Notes: a model not told the origin generated them from the sequence alone. DNA of 64,000 nt from Paenibacillus gyeongsangnamensis (GCF_027533625.1 NZ_JAQAGZ010000004.1:186001-250000); one strand, 5' to 3'. Shown: positions 34,864-45,082, numbered from the stretch's first letter. Numbers and translations are program-made.

Positions 34864-35216
34864 AGACTGGCATTCCCCTCGTTAATTTGCTGCAGGAGCG
34901 ATTCAATCTTGCTGCCGTAATCGATCGATGCATCGAACTTGAAGATCAGCTCGGGAATCTTGCGCATCCGGATCCGTTTGCCGAGCTCGGAGCGGATAAA
35001 TCCGCTGCCGCGGCCCAGGGCCCGAAGCGTCTCCGCCTTCTGCTCATCCGTACCCAGTACGCTTAGATACACCTTCGCCTGGGAAAAATCGTTCGTCACC
35101 TCAACGCCGGTCACCGTAATGAACCCAATTCGCGGATCCTTCAGCTCGGATTGAATGATTTGGCTCAATTCCTTCTTAATCTGTTCGCCTACTCGGCCTA
35201 CACGAATTTTTGCCAT
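34860..35216 (-). CDS. rbfA: 30S ribosome-binding factor A
   Basis: 118-aa KH-like protein for late 30S maturation and cold adaptation, binding near helix 1 of 16S rRNA. Recognised by RVGRVGEQIKKELSQIIQSE, DPRIGFITVTGVEVTNDFSQ and RMRKIPELIFKFDASIDYG. The ATG follows GAGAGGTGATCC. It lies six bases after infB; the ylxP (DUF503) gene that often sits between infB and rbfA is missing here. Confidence 0.97.
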   Translation of the reverse strand: MAKIRVGRVGEQIKKELSQIIQSELKDPRIGFITVTGVEVTNDFSQAKVYLSVLGTDEQKAETLRALGRGSGFIRSELGKRIRMRKIPELIFKFDASIDYGSKIESLLQQINEGNASL

Positions 35217-35222
35217 AGCGGA

Positions 35223-38171
35223 TCACCTCTCTACAGTTTCCATGACGAAGGCTTCAATCGTATCTCCTTCTTTAATATCATTAAATTTCTCAAGAGATAT
35301 ACCACACTCGTAGCCTTGCGCCACTTCTTTGGCGTCGTCCTTGAAACGCTTGAGCGAGTCGATCTTGCCGGTGTGCACCACGATGCCGTCGCGGATCAGA
35401 CGAAGCTCCGCATTGCGTGCGATCTTGCCGGAAGTTACCATGCAGCCGGCGATCGTTCCGACCTTGGTCACCTTGAACACGTTGCGGACTTCCGCTTGGC
35501 CGATGACGACTTCTTTGTACATCGGATCGAGGAGACCTTTCATGGCTTGCTCGATTTCTTCAATGATTTTGTAGATAATGCTATGGAGACGAATGTCGAC
35601 CTTTTCCTGATCGGCCGTATTCTTCGCTTGCGGTTCCGGGCGAACGTTAAAGCCGATAATAATCGCATTCGATGCGGATGCGAGAATAACGTCGGATTCC
35701 GTAATCGCGCCTACCCCGTTATGAAGAATCTTCACGCGGGCGCCTTCGATGTCGATTTTCTCCAGGGAGCCCTTCAGTGCTTCCGCCGATCCTTGAACGT
35801 CGGATTTGATGATCACGTTCAGATCCTTGATGTCGCCTTCTTTGATTTGCTTATACAAATCGTCCAGCGTTACGCGGCTGTTCGCGCCCATCTCGGATTG
35901 ACGCAGCGTTGTAGCGCGGCGCTCTGCAATGGCTCTTGCCTTACGCTCGTCCTCGAAAGCGAGGAACGGATCGCCCGCTTGAGGCACTTCCGTCAAACCG
36001 GTAATTTCAACCGGCGTAGAAGGTCCCGCTTCCTTGAGCTTCTTGCCTTTATCGTTGACCATGGCACGCACGCGGCCGAAGCATACGCCGGCTACAAAGC
36101 TGTCGCCGACCTTCAGCGTACCGTGCTGAATCATAATGCGGGCAACCGGTCCTTTACCTTTATCCAGCTCAGCTTCGATGACGGTGCCGCGGGCGCGTTT
36201 GTTCGGATTCGCTTTGAGCTCCTGAACTTCCGCAACGAGCAGAATCATATCGAGCAGATTTTCAAGTCCGATGCCCTGCTTCGCAGAAACGTTGCAGAAA
36301 ATCGTGTCGCCGCCCCATTCTTCCGGAACGAGCTCATAATTCGTCAGCTCCTGCTTGACGCGGTCCGGATCGGCACCCGGCTTATCGATCTTGTTCACCG
36401 CTACGATGATCGGCACCTTCGCCGCTTTAGCATGGGCAATGGCCTCAACCGTCTGTGGCATAACTCCGTCATCCGCAGCAACCACAATAATCGTAATATC
36501 CGTTACCTGTGCTCCACGGGCACGCATGGAAGTAAACGCTTCGTGACCTGGCGTATCCAGGAATGTAATTTTCTTATTGTGCGTCTCGATCTGATAAGCA
36601 CCGATGTGCTGCGTAATCCCGCCCGCTTCACCTTCGGTTACGTTGGTTTTGCGGATCGCATCTAGCAGCGTCGTCTTACCATGGTCAACGTGACCCATAA
36701 TCGTAACGACCGGAGGACGTTCCATTAAGTCCGCTTCGTCGTCTTTCTCTTCAACCAGCTCAAAGTTGTCTTCCTCTACCGGAATCTTCAGCTCGACTTC
36801 AACGCCGTAGTCGGACGCAAGCAGCTGAATGGCATCCAGGTCCATCTCTTGGTTGATCGTCGCCATTACGCCCAGGAACAACAGCTTCTTAATGACTTCG
36901 GAGGCGTCCTTGTGCAGCAATTTGGCCATTTCGCCGACCGTCATCGTGCCGCGTACGATCACTTTCTTCGGTGTATTGTCGATCTTCGGCTTCGGAGGCT
37001 CTTGTTGGCCGCGTCCGCCGCGTTGATTGCGGCCGCCGCCGCGTTGGTTCGAGCTTCTGTTATCGTCAAAACGTCTGGCGCCCGGCTTGGGCTTCTTCGG
37101 TCCTACACTCTTCGTATCGTCGCCATCGACGTCGTTGAGGGACGGCACCTTCGGAGGCGCTGCGTTAAATGCGGCACGTGCGCCCGCATTCCGCTCCCGG
37201 TCGCTCCGGGAGTCGAAGCCACGCCTTTGATCCGGACGCTGGCCTTGACCGCCGCCGCCTTGACCTTGCGGACGAGCAGCCGGCCGGCTGCCTTGAGACG
37301 CGGCAGTGCCGCTGCCGCCCTGGCCGCCCCCGCGATATCCGCCTTGACCGCCTTGACCTTGACCGCCTCCGCGGTATCCGCCTTGGCCGCCGCCTTGACC
37401 GCCTTGGCCTTGGCCGCCTCCGCGGTTGTATCCGCCCTGACCGCCTTGACCGCCCTGGCCTTGGCCGCCTCCGCGGTTGTATCCGCCCTGACCGCCCTGA
37501 CCTTGGCCGCCTCCGCGGTTGTATCCGCCCTGACCGCCCTGACCTTGGCCGCCTTGGCCGCCTTGGCCGCCTCCGCGGTTATATCCTCCCTGACCGCCGC
37601 CTTGGCCACCTTGGCCGCCTCCGCGGTTGTATCCGCCCTGACCGCCACCTTGGCCGCCTCCGCGATTGTATCCGCCCTGGCCGCCACCTTGGCCACCGCC
37701 GCGATTGTATCCGCCCTGACCGCCGCCTTGGCCGCCGCGGTTAGAACCGCCTTGGCCTTGCTGACGTCCGCCTTGGCGGTTATCACTGCCTTGGCCCTGG
37801 CCGCCTTCACCCTGGCCGCCTTGACGCGTGGATACCGATTGTACTTGCGAGCCCGGCTGCTTCGTCTCCGGCTTCGGCTGGACGGCAACCGTTTGTTCCT
37901 TCGGTTCAGGACGAGCCGAGGTATGCGCCGGTCTGTCCGCCGGCTTCGAGCCTCCGCCCGCTCCGTCCCGTTTTGCTGCTGCATTCGCTTTTACGTCTTT
38001 AAAAAATTTCTCTACGCTCTCCACCGCACCATTCTCCATTACGCTCATATGGTTGTTAACCGGAATATCCAGTCGTTTTAATATCGTGATAATCTCTTTG
38101 CTGCTCATATTCAGTGACTTTGCATATTCGTAAACTCTGAGTTTATCTTTATTGTTGTCCGGTTTAGTCAA
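35223..38171 (-). CDS. infB: Translation initiation factor IF-2 with long Gly/Gln/Arg repeat domain
   Basis: 982-aa GTPase that brings fMet-tRNA to the 30S subunit; B. subtilis IF-2 is about 716 aa. Residues 10-60 are an IF2_N domain. Residues about 117-315 are an extreme Gly/Gln/Arg/Tyr low-complexity tract with seven YNRGGG and two YRGGG units. A second IF2_N domain follows ([20 protein letters not shown]). The GTPase has [20 protein letters not shown] and NKIDKPGAD, and domains II-IV follow. The start is TTG after GGAGGTGG. The core is intact, so the factor should work; the extra length is the repeat tract. Confidence 0.97.
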   Translation of the reverse strand: MTKPDNNKDKLRVYEYAKSLNMSSKEIITILKRLDIPVNNHMSVMENGAVESVEKFFKDVKANAAAKRDGAGGGSKPADRPAHTSARPEPKEQTVAVQPKPETKQPGSQVQSVSTRQGGQGEGGQGQGSDNRQGGRQQGQGGSNRGGQGGGQGGYNRGGGQGGGQGGYNRGGGQGGGQGGYNRGGGQGGQGGGQGGYNRGGGQGGQGGQGQGGQGGYNRGGGQGQGGQGGYNRGGGQGQGGQGGQGGYNRGGGQGQGGQGGGQGGYRGGGQGQGGQGGYRGGGQGGSGTAASQGSRPAARPQGQGGGGQGQRPDQRRGFDSRSDRERNAGARAAFNAAPPKVPSLNDVDGDDTKSVGPKKPKPGARRFDDNRSSNQRGGGRNQRGGRGQQEPPKPKIDNTPKKVIVRGTMTVGEMAKLLHKDASEVIKKLLFLGVMATINQEMDLDAIQLLASDYGVEVELKIPVEEDNFELVEEKDDEADLMERPPVVTIMGHVDHGKTTLLDAIRKTNVTEGEAGGITQHIGAYQIETHNKKITFLDTPGHEAFTSMRARGAQVTDITIIVVAADDGVMPQTVEAIAHAKAAKVPIIVAVNKIDKPGADPDRVKQELTNYELVPEEWGGDTIFCNVSAKQGIGLENLLDMILLVAEVQELKANPNKRARGTVIEAELDKGKGPVARIMIQHGTLKVGDSFVAGVCFGRVRAMVNDKGKKLKEAGPSTPVEITGLTEVPQAGDPFLAFEDERKARAIAERRATTLRQSEMGANSRVTLDDLYKQIKEGDIKDLNVIIKSDVQGSAEALKGSLEKIDIEGARVKILHNGVGAITESDVILASASNAIIIGFNVRPEPQAKNTADQEKVDIRLHSIIYKIIEEIEQAMKGLLDPMYKEVVIGQAEVRNVFKVTKVGTIAGCMVTSGKIARNAELRLIRDGIVVHTGKIDSLKRFKDDAKEVAQGYECGISLEKFNDIKEGDTIEAFVMETVER
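37226..37823 (-). repeat. Tandem-like coding repeats in infB
   Basis: About 600 bases built from variable-length units encoding [11 protein letters not shown]-type peptides. Neighbouring units share long identical stretches, so unit gain or loss by slippage or recombination is likely. The high G/C skew also creates long spurious open frames on both strands. Confidence 0.9.
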
Positions 38172-38194
38172 TACTGTCCACCTCCGTACGTATT

Positions 38195-38494
38195 CTATGG
38201 CTGATCCATCAACATACGCGCAAATCCCGCATCGGTCACGGCAATCACTACGCGCGCTTCCTTACCGATGCTGGCCCCCAATTGTGTACGATCACCGAAC
38301 TGTAGTAAAGGAACTTGGTAAGTATTGCACTTATCGCTGACTTTTTTGAGGGTGCCTTGCGACGCGTCCTCCGCAACGATAACCAGCTTGGCGCTGCCGC
38401 CGCGAACCGAATCGATCACGAACTCTTCACCGGTGACGACCTTCCCCGCCCGCATGGCCAACCCTAAATTGTTAAAAAATTTATTCGTCTTCAT
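38195..38494 (-). CDS. L7Ae-family RNA-binding protein YlxQ
   Basis: 99-aa L7Ae/L30e-fold protein with [40 protein letters not shown] and a central alpha/beta/alpha layout. Relatives bind kink-turn RNA; the B. subtilis YlxQ role is not clear. ATG at 38494 is chosen with GGTGG six bases upstream. It overlaps the rnpM end by 14 bases, so the start codon lies inside the previous gene. It is in the nusA-infB operon. Confidence 0.93.
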   Translation of the reverse strand: MKTNKFFNNLGLAMRAGKVVTGEEFVIDSVRGGSAKLVIVAEDASQGTLKKVSDKCNTYQVPLLQFGDRTQLGASIGKEARVVIAVTDAGFARMLMDQP

Positions 38495-38798
38495 CGTCAT
38501 CCACCGTATCTTTAGCCGCCAAAAAATCGTCCTCCACCTTGATGAAGTCCCTTTCCAAAGCATCGTAGATTTCCGGACTGACGGTTATTTTGAGCGCCCG
38601 GTCGAACGCCCTCGACTTCTTCGCCAGCTTGAAGCAGGAGGATTTCCCGCACAGATAGGCGCCACGGCCGGCCTTCTTCCCCGTAATGTCGATGAGCAGT
38701 TCATCGCTTGGCGTCTTCACTACGCGGATCAGCTCTTTCTTGGGCATCATCTGCTGGCAGGCGACGCACTTCCGGAGAGGAATTTTTCTTTGCTTCAT
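38481..38798 (-). CDS. rnpM: YlxR-family RNA-binding protein, RNase P modulator RnpM
   Basis: 105-aa DUF448 protein. The signature [18 protein letters not shown] at the N-terminus and [18 protein letters not shown] mark the family. It was known as YlxR and has been reported in B. subtilis to bind and modulate RNase P. The C-terminus is extended and acidic (DTVDDDEDE), and this tail overlaps the start of ylxQ. The ATG follows AAGGGGCGG. It lies between nusA and ylxQ as is usual in Firmicutes. Confidence 0.93.
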   Translation of the reverse strand: MKQRKIPLRKCVACQQMMPKKELIRVVKTPSDELLIDITGKKAGRGAYLCGKSSCFKLAKKSRAFDRALKITVSPEIYDALERDFIKVEDDFLAAKDTVDDDEDE

Positions 38799-38833
38799 TA
38801 CCAGATCCGCCCCTTGCTAAATTTATTGAAACG

Positions 38834-39931
38834 CTAGTCGATGCTCACCGAATCCTGGTGCATTTCTTCGGCATGCGTCTTCGGACGGCCGAATTCCTGC
38901 TCCGCCTGGGTTTCGCTCTTGATATCGATCTTCCAGCCGGTCAGCTTCGCCGCAAGACGGGCGTTCTGGCCCTTGATCCCGATCGCGAGGGACAGCTGAT
39001 AATCCGGTACGATGACGCGCGCCATTTTCTCGGCCTCATATACCTGCACCTCGATTACTTTGGACGGGCTGAGCGCATTGGCTACATACTCTTCCACGCT
39101 GTCCACCCAGCGCACGATGTCGATTTTCTCGCCCTTCAGCTCGCCTACGATCGTTTGCACCCGCATGCCTCTGGGTCCTACGCAGGAGCCGACGGGATCA
39201 ACCTCCGGATTGCGCGAGTACACGGCGATTTTGGAACGGAATCCGGCTTCGCGCGCCACGGAACGAATCTCGACCACCCCTTGAAAAATCTCGGGAACTT
39301 CCAGTTCGAACAGACGCTTCAGCAGACCCGGATGCGTTCGGGACAGCATGATTTGCGGCCCTTTCGTCGTATTCTCGACCTTCGTGATATAAGCCTTCAC
39401 GCGGTCTCCGTGCTTAAACTTGTCGGTCGGCATCAGCTCGCCAAGCGGCATGGCCGCTTCGATCTTGCCAAGGTCGATGTACAAATTCCGCTGATCCTGA
39501 CGCTGCACAATGCCGTTGACGATATCTTCTTCTTTATCGACATAGGCGTTATAGATCAGGCCGCGTTCCGCTTCGCGAATGCGCTGGGTGACGACCTGCT
39601 TCGCCGTCTGAGCGGCGATCCGGCCGAAGTCCCGCGGCGTTACTTCGATTTCGACGATATCGTTCAATTGATAGTTTTGATTCATTTCCCGAGCCGCGTA
39701 CAGCGAAATTTCGAGACGCGGATCCAGCACTTCGTCGACGACGGTCTTGCGCGCATACACTTTGATCAGTCCGGTATGGCGGTTGATATCGACGCGCACG
39801 TTCTGGGCTGTGTTGAAATTGCGTTTGTAGCTTGAAATCAGCGCCGCTTCGATCGCATCGATCAGCACTTCTTTGGCGATGCCTTTTTCCCTTTCGATCT
39901 CATTCAGCGCTTCAATAAAATCCATGTTCAT
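38834..39931 (-). CDS. nusA: Transcription termination/antitermination factor NusA
   Basis: 365-aa RNA polymerase-associated factor for pausing, intrinsic termination and rRNA antitermination. It has an N-terminal RNAP-binding domain (MDFIEALNEIEREKGIAKEV), an S1 domain (about 130-200) and two KH domains (VGSCVGPRGMRVQTIVGELK and LAIGIKGQNARLAAKLTGWK). ATG at 39931 follows GAGGGGGAG at ten bases; the open frame extends 48 codons upstream without a site and is rejected. It lacks the C-terminal acidic repeats of proteobacterial NusA, as usual in Firmicutes. Confidence 0.97.
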   Translation of the reverse strand: MNMDFIEALNEIEREKGIAKEVLIDAIEAALISSYKRNFNTAQNVRVDINRHTGLIKVYARKTVVDEVLDPRLEISLYAAREMNQNYQLNDIVEIEVTPRDFGRIAAQTAKQVVTQRIREAERGLIYNAYVDKEEDIVNGIVQRQDQRNLYIDLGKIEAAMPLGELMPTDKFKHGDRVKAYITKVENTTKGPQIMLSRTHPGLLKRLFELEVPEIFQGVVEIRSVAREAGFRSKIAVYSRNPEVDPVGSCVGPRGMRVQTIVGELKGEKIDIVRWVDSVEEYVANALSPSKVIEVQVYEAEKMARVIVPDYQLSLAIGIKGQNARLAAKLTGWKIDIKSETQAEQEFGRPKTHAEEMHQDSVSID

Positions 39932-39980
39932 TTGAATGGAGCTCCCCCTCTCATAAAATGCAAGCGTAAAAACGAATCCT

Positions 39981-40445
39981 CTAGAATAAAATGGCCAACC
40001 GTGCGCTGGCGACTTTACCGAAAGGAATGCTGATCTTCTTCTTGCCCATTTCGATGACGACGGTCTCTTCGTCAAAGGAATGCAGCGTGCCTTCGAATTC
40101 CTTCAGACCGTCAATCGGCTCGTAGGTCGTAACGAATACATGCTCGCCAACCGCTTTATGGTAGTCCTGCGTTTTCTTCAGCGGACGCTCCGCGCCGGGT
40201 GAAGACACCTCGAGGAAATAAGCTCCTTCGATCGGGTCCTTCTCATCGAGCTTCGCGCTCAGGTACTCGCTGATCCGGCCGCAATCATCGATATCGATGC
40301 CACTTTCCTTATCGACGTAGACCCGCAGGAACCAGTTCCCGCCCTCTTTGACATATTCCACATCGACAAGCTCAAATCCGTTTTCATTCAAAAAAGATTG
40401 AACCAGCTCTTCCACGATGGATTTGATTTGCTGTGCACTGCTCAA
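39981..40445 (-). CDS. rimP: Ribosome maturation factor RimP
   Basis: 154-aa factor needed for 30S assembly. It has an alpha/beta N-terminal domain (ELVDVEYVKEGGNWFLRVYV, then GIDIDDCGRISEYLS) and a C-terminal SH3-like domain (FEGTLHSFDEETVVIEMGKK). ISEYLSAKLDEKDPIEGAYF and LEVSSPGAERPL are family hallmarks. The start is TTG at 40445 with AGGAGGG seven bases upstream; six codons of open frame before it overlap that site. First gene of the nusA-infB operon, with a sigma-A promoter about 150 bases upstream. Confidence 0.96.
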   Translation of the reverse strand: MSSAQQIKSIVEELVQSFLNENGFELVDVEYVKEGGNWFLRVYVDKESGIDIDDCGRISEYLSAKLDEKDPIEGAYFLEVSSPGAERPLKKTQDYHKAVGEHVFVTTYEPIDGLKEFEGTLHSFDEETVVIEMGKKKISIPFGKVASARLAILF

Positions 40446-40537
40446 TCGATTCCCTCCTGTCAAGGCTGCGATTAGGATGTGTAAAACGCTTCGTTCGCCA
40501 CTCGCCAGAGCGCAAATAAAGCTTATACAAAATGTAA

Positions 40538-40557
40538 AGAGTGGGTTTCCCCACTCT
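40538..40557 (-). promoter_or_regulatory. Hairpin in the rimP-nusA leader
   Basis: A perfect 8-bp stem AGAGTGGG/CCCACTCT with a GAAA loop, then TTTACATTTTG on the minus strand. It sits about 30 bases into the predicted operon transcript and just after polC. It could be a weak polC terminator or a leader attenuator. Confidence 0.5.
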
Positions 40558-40591
40558 CTGAACGCGAGATATTACATTGTTACCAAAGAAG

Positions 40592-40620
40592 ATTATACCA
40601 TAAGAGTTCGTTTCATGCAA
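40592..40620 (-). promoter_or_regulatory. Sigma-A promoter of the rimP-nusA-infB operon
   Basis: TTGCAT, a 17-base spacer and perfect TATAAT with TGn extension (TGGTATAAT) on the minus strand, in the polC-rimP gap. Confidence 0.8.
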
Positions 40621-40652
40621 TATAACGAGCCGGGGTCTCCGCCGGCCGCTTG

Positions 40653-43600
40653 CTAGAATAAAGACAGCTGGTTCGTTTCCGGCAAGCCGCGGAAGCAGCC
40701 CATGCCGGCGAGCAGCTCGACGATCGTTTTGGAGGCTTTACTCCGGTTCTGGAAATCCTCGATCGACAGGAACGGCCCTTCATTCTTGGCGGCGGCGATA
40801 TTCTTCGCGGCATTGTCTCCAATGCCCCCGATCGCCGAGAACGGCGGAATGAGCGAATCTTCTTCGACGAGAAACTTCGTCGCATCCGACTTGTAGAGGT
40901 CGATGCTCTTGAAGGAGAAGCCGCGGGCCGTCATCTCCAGCGCCATCTCCAGCAGCGATACGGAGTTTTTCTCCTTCGGCGTCGCCTGGAAGCCCTTCTC
41001 CTCGATCTCGATCAAGCGGCGTAAAATCGCGTCATAGCCTTGGCAGAGCAGCTCCAGCTCGAAGTCGTCCGCCCGCACCGTAAAATACGTCGCGTAATAT
41101 TCGATCGGATAATAGAGCTTGAAGTAGGCAGTACGCACGGCGGATATAACGTAAGCCGAAGCATGCGCCTTCGGGAACATGTACTGGATCTTCTCGCAGG
41201 AATCAATGTACCATTTGGGCACATTGCACTTTTTCATCTCTTCCTTCCATTCTTCCGTCAGGCCTTTGCCCTTCCGCACGCTTTCCGTAATTTTAAAAGC
41301 CAGCGCCGCATCCATTCCCGCTTTGTAGATCAGGAACAGCATGATATCGTCGCGGCAGCCGATCACGGTCTTGATCGTACAGATACCTTTCTTGATCAGC
41401 TCCTGCGCGTTGTCGAGCCAGACGCCCGTACCGTGCGACAGTCCCGAAATCTGCAGCAGGTCGGCAAAGCTCGACGGCTTCGCTTCCTCCAGCATCTGGC
41501 GCACGAACTTCGTCCCCATTTCGGGAACGCCGTAGGTTGCGACCGAAGTACGGATCTTCTCCGGCGTCACGCCGAGCGAATCCACCGAGTTGAACATACT
41601 CATGACCTTCGGATCGTTCATCGGGATGGTCGTCGGGTCCACGCCCGTCAAATCCTGCAGCATCCGCATCATCGTCGGGTCATCGTGCCCGAGAATATCC
41701 AGCTTCAGCAGGTTCGCATCGAAGGCGTGGTAATCGAAGTGCGTCGTCTTCCAGTCGGCGCTCGTATCGTCTGCCGGGTATTGCACCGGTGTGATTTCGT
41801 TCACGTCGATGTAATCCGGCACGACCACGATCCCGCCCGGATGCTGGCCGGTGCTGCGCTTGACGCCCGTACAGCCGGAGGCCAGCCGGTTCAGCTCGGC
41901 GCCGCGCCAGCTTTTCCCCTGCGCTTCCTCGTACTTCTTGGCGAAGCCGAAGCCGGTCTTCTCCGCCACCGTGCCGATCGTTCCCGCGCGGAACACGTTC
42001 TTCTCCCCGAACAGCACCTTCGTGTAGTTATGCGCGTGCGGCTGGTATTCGCCCGAGAAGTTTAAGTCGATATCGGGAACCTTGTCCCCTTTAAAGCCAA
42101 GGAACGTTTCGAACGGAATATCCTGGCCTTCGCCTTTCAGCTTGCTGCCGCATTTCGGACATTTCTTATCCGGAAGGTCGAATCCGGAAGGGATGGACCC
42201 GTCCAGAAACCACTCGCTATATTGGCAGGTGCAAATATAATGAGGTGGAAGCGGGTTGACCTCGGAGATGCCGAGGAACGTAGCGACGACGGAAGAGCCG
42301 ACCGAGCCCCGCGAGCCTACCAGGTAGCCGTCCTCGTTCGATTTTTTCACCAAGCGCTCGGAAATGAGATAGTTCGCCGAGAAGCCGTATTTGATGATCG
42401 GCACGAGCTCCTTCTCCAGCCGGGCGGTAATGACCTCCAGCAGGTCGTCTCCATAAATTTTCTTTGCCGTTTCATAGCATTTGGTCCGGATTTCCTCATC
42501 GGCGCCTTCGATAATCGGCGTGAATAGGCCGTTATCCGTCGGGCCGCCTTTGGTCGGGAACAACTCCAGCTCCTCGAACCGGTCCGCCAGCTCGCTCGTG
42601 TTCTTGACAACGACCTCATAGGCCGTCTGCTCGCCGAGAAACTTAAACTCCCCCAGCATCTCCTTCGTCGTCCGCAGATGCACGTCGGGCTTGCGGATAT
42701 CCTTCAACGGACTAAAGCCGGTAATGCCGTGAATCGTAATGTCCCGAAAAATCTTCTCGCGCGGATGCAGGTAGTGCACGTTGCCTGTGGCGATGACCGG
42801 CTTGCCCAGCTTGCGCCCTAGCTCTACGATCTTGCGGCTTGCATCCTCGAGCTGAGCCGGGCTTCCGACCAGGCCTTTGTCCACCAGATGCATGTTCACG
42901 CAGGTCGGCTGAATTTCAAGCACATCATAGAACTCGGCAACCATCTCGGCTTCTTCTACCGATTTGTTCAGTACCGTTTCGAACAGCTCTCCCTTTTCGC
43001 AGCCGGATGCGATGAGCAGGCCGTCGCGCATTTTTTGCAGCAGGCTTTTCGGAATGCAGGGAACCCGATGAAAATATTCCGTGTGCGAAAGGGAGACGAG
43101 CGTATACAGGTTTTTTTTGCCCGTCATGTTGAGAGCATAGATGCAGCAGTGGAACGGCCGCTGCGTTTTTAGGTTTTTGCCGACCTCGTCGTTCAGTCGG
43201 TCCAGCTCTCCAAATCCGCGTTCCCCCGCTTCCTTGAGCAGATGGAACAAGACATGTCCGAGTGCGATGGAGTCGTCGATGGCCCGGTGATGATTCTCCA
43301 GACTGACCTTGAATTTCTCGGTCAGCGTGTTGAGCCGGTGATTTTTGAGCGACGGGAACAGCAGCCTTGCCAGCTCCAGCGTATCGAGTACGGGATTCGT
43401 CACCTCGGGATGCCCCATCCGCTTGCAATTCGCCTGAATAAACCCGATATCGAATCTCGCATTGTGCGCAACCAAGACGGCGTCACCGACAAAATCAAGA
43501 AACTTCGGCAGCATCTCTTCCAGCTCCGGTGCCCCTTTGACCATTTCGTCGGTAATGTTCGTCAGCTGCTGTATATTGTAAGGGATGCGCTCATGCGGAT

Positions 43601-44987
43601 CGATGAAGGTGGAGAAGCGGCCGATTTCCTTACCTTCCTTCATCTTGACTCCGGCCAACTCGATGATTTTGTTGCTCGTGACGGACAGGCCCGTCGTCTC
43701 GATATCGAAGACTACATACTCGGCGTCGCTTAGCGCCACCCCCGTCGGGTTCATCACGACCAGCACGGAATCGTCGACGACGTTGGCCTCGACGCCGTAC
43801 AATATTTTGATATGATGCTTATGCGCCGCATGGTTCGCTTCCGGGAAGCTCTGCACGCCGCCGTGATCCGTAATCGCGATCGCCTTATGGCCCCATTTGG
43901 CCGCGGTCTTGATGTATTGGTCTACGGACGTTATGCCGTCCATCGTGCTCATCGTTGTGTGAAGATGGAATTCAACGCGCTTTTCTTCCGCATTGTCTTT
44001 GCGTTCGGGCGGCGCCATAATTTCATTGACGTCGGACGGGATCATGACGAGCTCCGGAATTTGCATGAAGCGGTCGTATTCGACGCGCCCCCGCAGCTTG
44101 AGCCATGTTCCGTTCGAGATCAGATTGTAGATTTTCACATCCTCTTTCGTTTTGGCGAACGCCTTAATCATAAGGGAATCGGTGAAATCCGATATATTGA
44201 ACGTGTACAGGGTGCTGCCGTTTCGAAGCTCCTTCACTTCAAGCCCGAATACCGTCCCCTGTACGGTAATTTTCTTTTCCTCGTCCTTGATATCCTGCAG
44301 CGGAACGGCCTGATCCCGGATATCGTAGCCGACCATGAGCTTCACCTCGGCGTCCGATTCGGCTGAAGCCGCTTGATTCTCCGCCTCAACGGCAGTCATG
44401 ATCACGCTGGTGACTTCTTTTTCTTCCTGCTGGATTTGCTTCTGGAACTGTTCGAGGACATCCTCGCGAGCGGCATCCACCGTCAGCTTAACCAGGTATT
44501 CCACGCCGAAGAACGTGGAGAAATAATTGCGGATCCATTCCGCAATGTTCTTCTTCTTCGCCAGCTCCAGCCCGATCGAGTCCAGCAAATGCAAGGTCAG
44601 TACCTTCCCCGCGACATCGATCTTGGCTTTGGTCATCCAGCCGTTGATCGATGCGGCTTCACGCTGAACCCATTCGATGAACATGCCCCAGTACTCGTGA
44701 GCCACCGCCTCCGGCGACACCTCATCGGTATACTGCAGCATGAAACGAATCGCGGCAATATGCGCGAACTTATCCCGAATCATTTTACAGAACGAACGGT
44801 AAATATGGTGGGGCACGACCGTGTTTTTGACGATGTAAAACGTCCACTCCCGGTTCTTGCGGCTCGTCTCCACCTTATCAATATATCCGTCCGAGAAAAA
44901 GGAGCGAACGACGTCCGCCGGCACCCCGGCCCGATCCATCAGCATCTCGAAGCGCTCCCGCTTCGCCGCCGTACTGCTACTGCTCAT
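40653..44987 (-). CDS. polC: DNA polymerase III PolC-type alpha subunit
   Basis: 1444-aa replicative polymerase of low-GC Gram-positives. Order of domains: N-terminal domain, OB fold (ITVQGTVFGLEVKELRNGST), a PHP domain (EFHLHTTMSTMDGITS, AIAITDHGG) interrupted by a DEDD 3'-5' proofreading exonuclease (YVVFDIETTGLS, HNARFDIGFI), then the polymerase with catalytic PDIDLNFSGEYQ, preceded by a zinc-binding region (CPKCGSKLKGEG). ATG at 44987 follows GGGGAGGA and trims 13 codons of open frame. It lies between proS and rimP as in B. subtilis, and all catalytic parts look intact. Confidence 0.98.
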   Translation of the reverse strand: MSSSSTAAKRERFEMLMDRAGVPADVVRSFFSDGYIDKVETSRKNREWTFYIVKNTVVPHHIYRSFCKMIRDKFAHIAAIRFMLQYTDEVSPEAVAHEYWGMFIEWVQREAASINGWMTKAKIDVAGKVLTLHLLDSIGLELAKKKNIAEWIRNYFSTFFGVEYLVKLTVDAAREDVLEQFQKQIQQEEKEVTSVIMTAVEAENQAASAESDAEVKLMVGYDIRDQAVPLQDIKDEEKKITVQGTVFGLEVKELRNGSTLYTFNISDFTDSLMIKAFAKTKEDVKIYNLISNGTWLKLRGRVEYDRFMQIPELVMIPSDVNEIMAPPERKDNAEEKRVEFHLHTTMSTMDGITSVDQYIKTAAKWGHKAIAITDHGGVQSFPEANHAAHKHHIKILYGVEANVVDDSVLVVMNPTGVALSDAEYVVFDIETTGLSVTSNKIIELAGVKMKEGKEIGRFSTFIDPHERIPYNIQQLTNITDEMVKGAPELEEMLPKFLDFVGDAVLVAHNARFDIGFIQANCKRMGHPEVTNPVLDTLELARLLFPSLKNHRLNTLTEKFKVSLENHHRAIDDSIALGHVLFHLLKEAGERGFGELDRLNDEVGKNLKTQRPFHCCIYALNMTGKKNLYTLVSLSHTEYFHRVPCIPKSLLQKMRDGLLIASGCEKGELFETVLNKSVEEAEMVAEFYDVLEIQPTCVNMHLVDKGLVGSPAQLEDASRKIVELGRKLGKPVIATGNVHYLHPREKIFRDITIHGITGFSPLKDIRKPDVHLRTTKEMLGEFKFLGEQTAYEVVVKNTSELADRFEELELFPTKGGPTDNGLFTPIIEGADEEIRTKCYETAKKIYGDDLLEVITARLEKELVPIIKYGFSANYLISERLVKKSNEDGYLVGSRGSVGSSVVATFLGISEVNPLPPHYICTCQYSEWFLDGSIPSGFDLPDKKCPKCGSKLKGEGQDIPFETFLGFKGDKVPDIDLNFSGEYQPHAHNYTKVLFGEKNVFRAGTIGTVAEKTGFGFAKKYEEAQGKSWRGAELNRLASGCTGVKRSTGQHPGGIVVVPDYIDVNEITPVQYPADDTSADWKTTHFDYHAFDANLLKLDILGHDDPTMMRMLQDLTGVDPTTIPMNDPKVMSMFNSVDSLGVTPEKIRTSVATYGVPEMGTKFVRQMLEEAKPSSFADLLQISGLSHGTGVWLDNAQELIKKGICTIKTVIGCRDDIMLFLIYKAGMDAALAFKITESVRKGKGLTEEWKEEMKKCNVPKWYIDSCEKIQYMFPKAHASAYVISAVRTAYFKLYYPIEYYATYFTVRADDFELELLCQGYDAILRRLIEIEEKGFQATPKEKNSVSLLEMALEMTARGFSFKSIDLYKSDATKFLVEEDSLIPPFSAIGGIGDNAAKNIAAAKNEGPFLSIEDFQNRSKASKTIVELLAGMGCFRGLPETNQLSLF

Positions 44988-45082
44988 GCTGGTCCTCCCC
45001 CACATGTGAACTGCCAATTCTCCCAAGAAAAAGGAAAGGACAAAAGGAATGAGTTGCGTCCCGTTTTGCCCTTATGACTTCA

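Noticed and set aside
37226-37823. CRISPR-like spaced repeats.
   Set aside because: The units are in frame within infB, vary in length, and encode Gly-rich peptide. There are no unique spacers and no cas genes.
36849-38081. Long plus-strand open frame opposite infB.
   Set aside because: It is the antisense shadow of the GC-skewed repeat tract, with Ala/Leu-rich low-complexity sequence and no ribosome-binding site. The minus-strand IF-2 is clear.
38834-40075. NusA starting at 40075.
   Set aside because: The extra 48 codons overlap the end of rimP and lack a ribosome-binding site; the start at 39931 gives the standard N-terminus.
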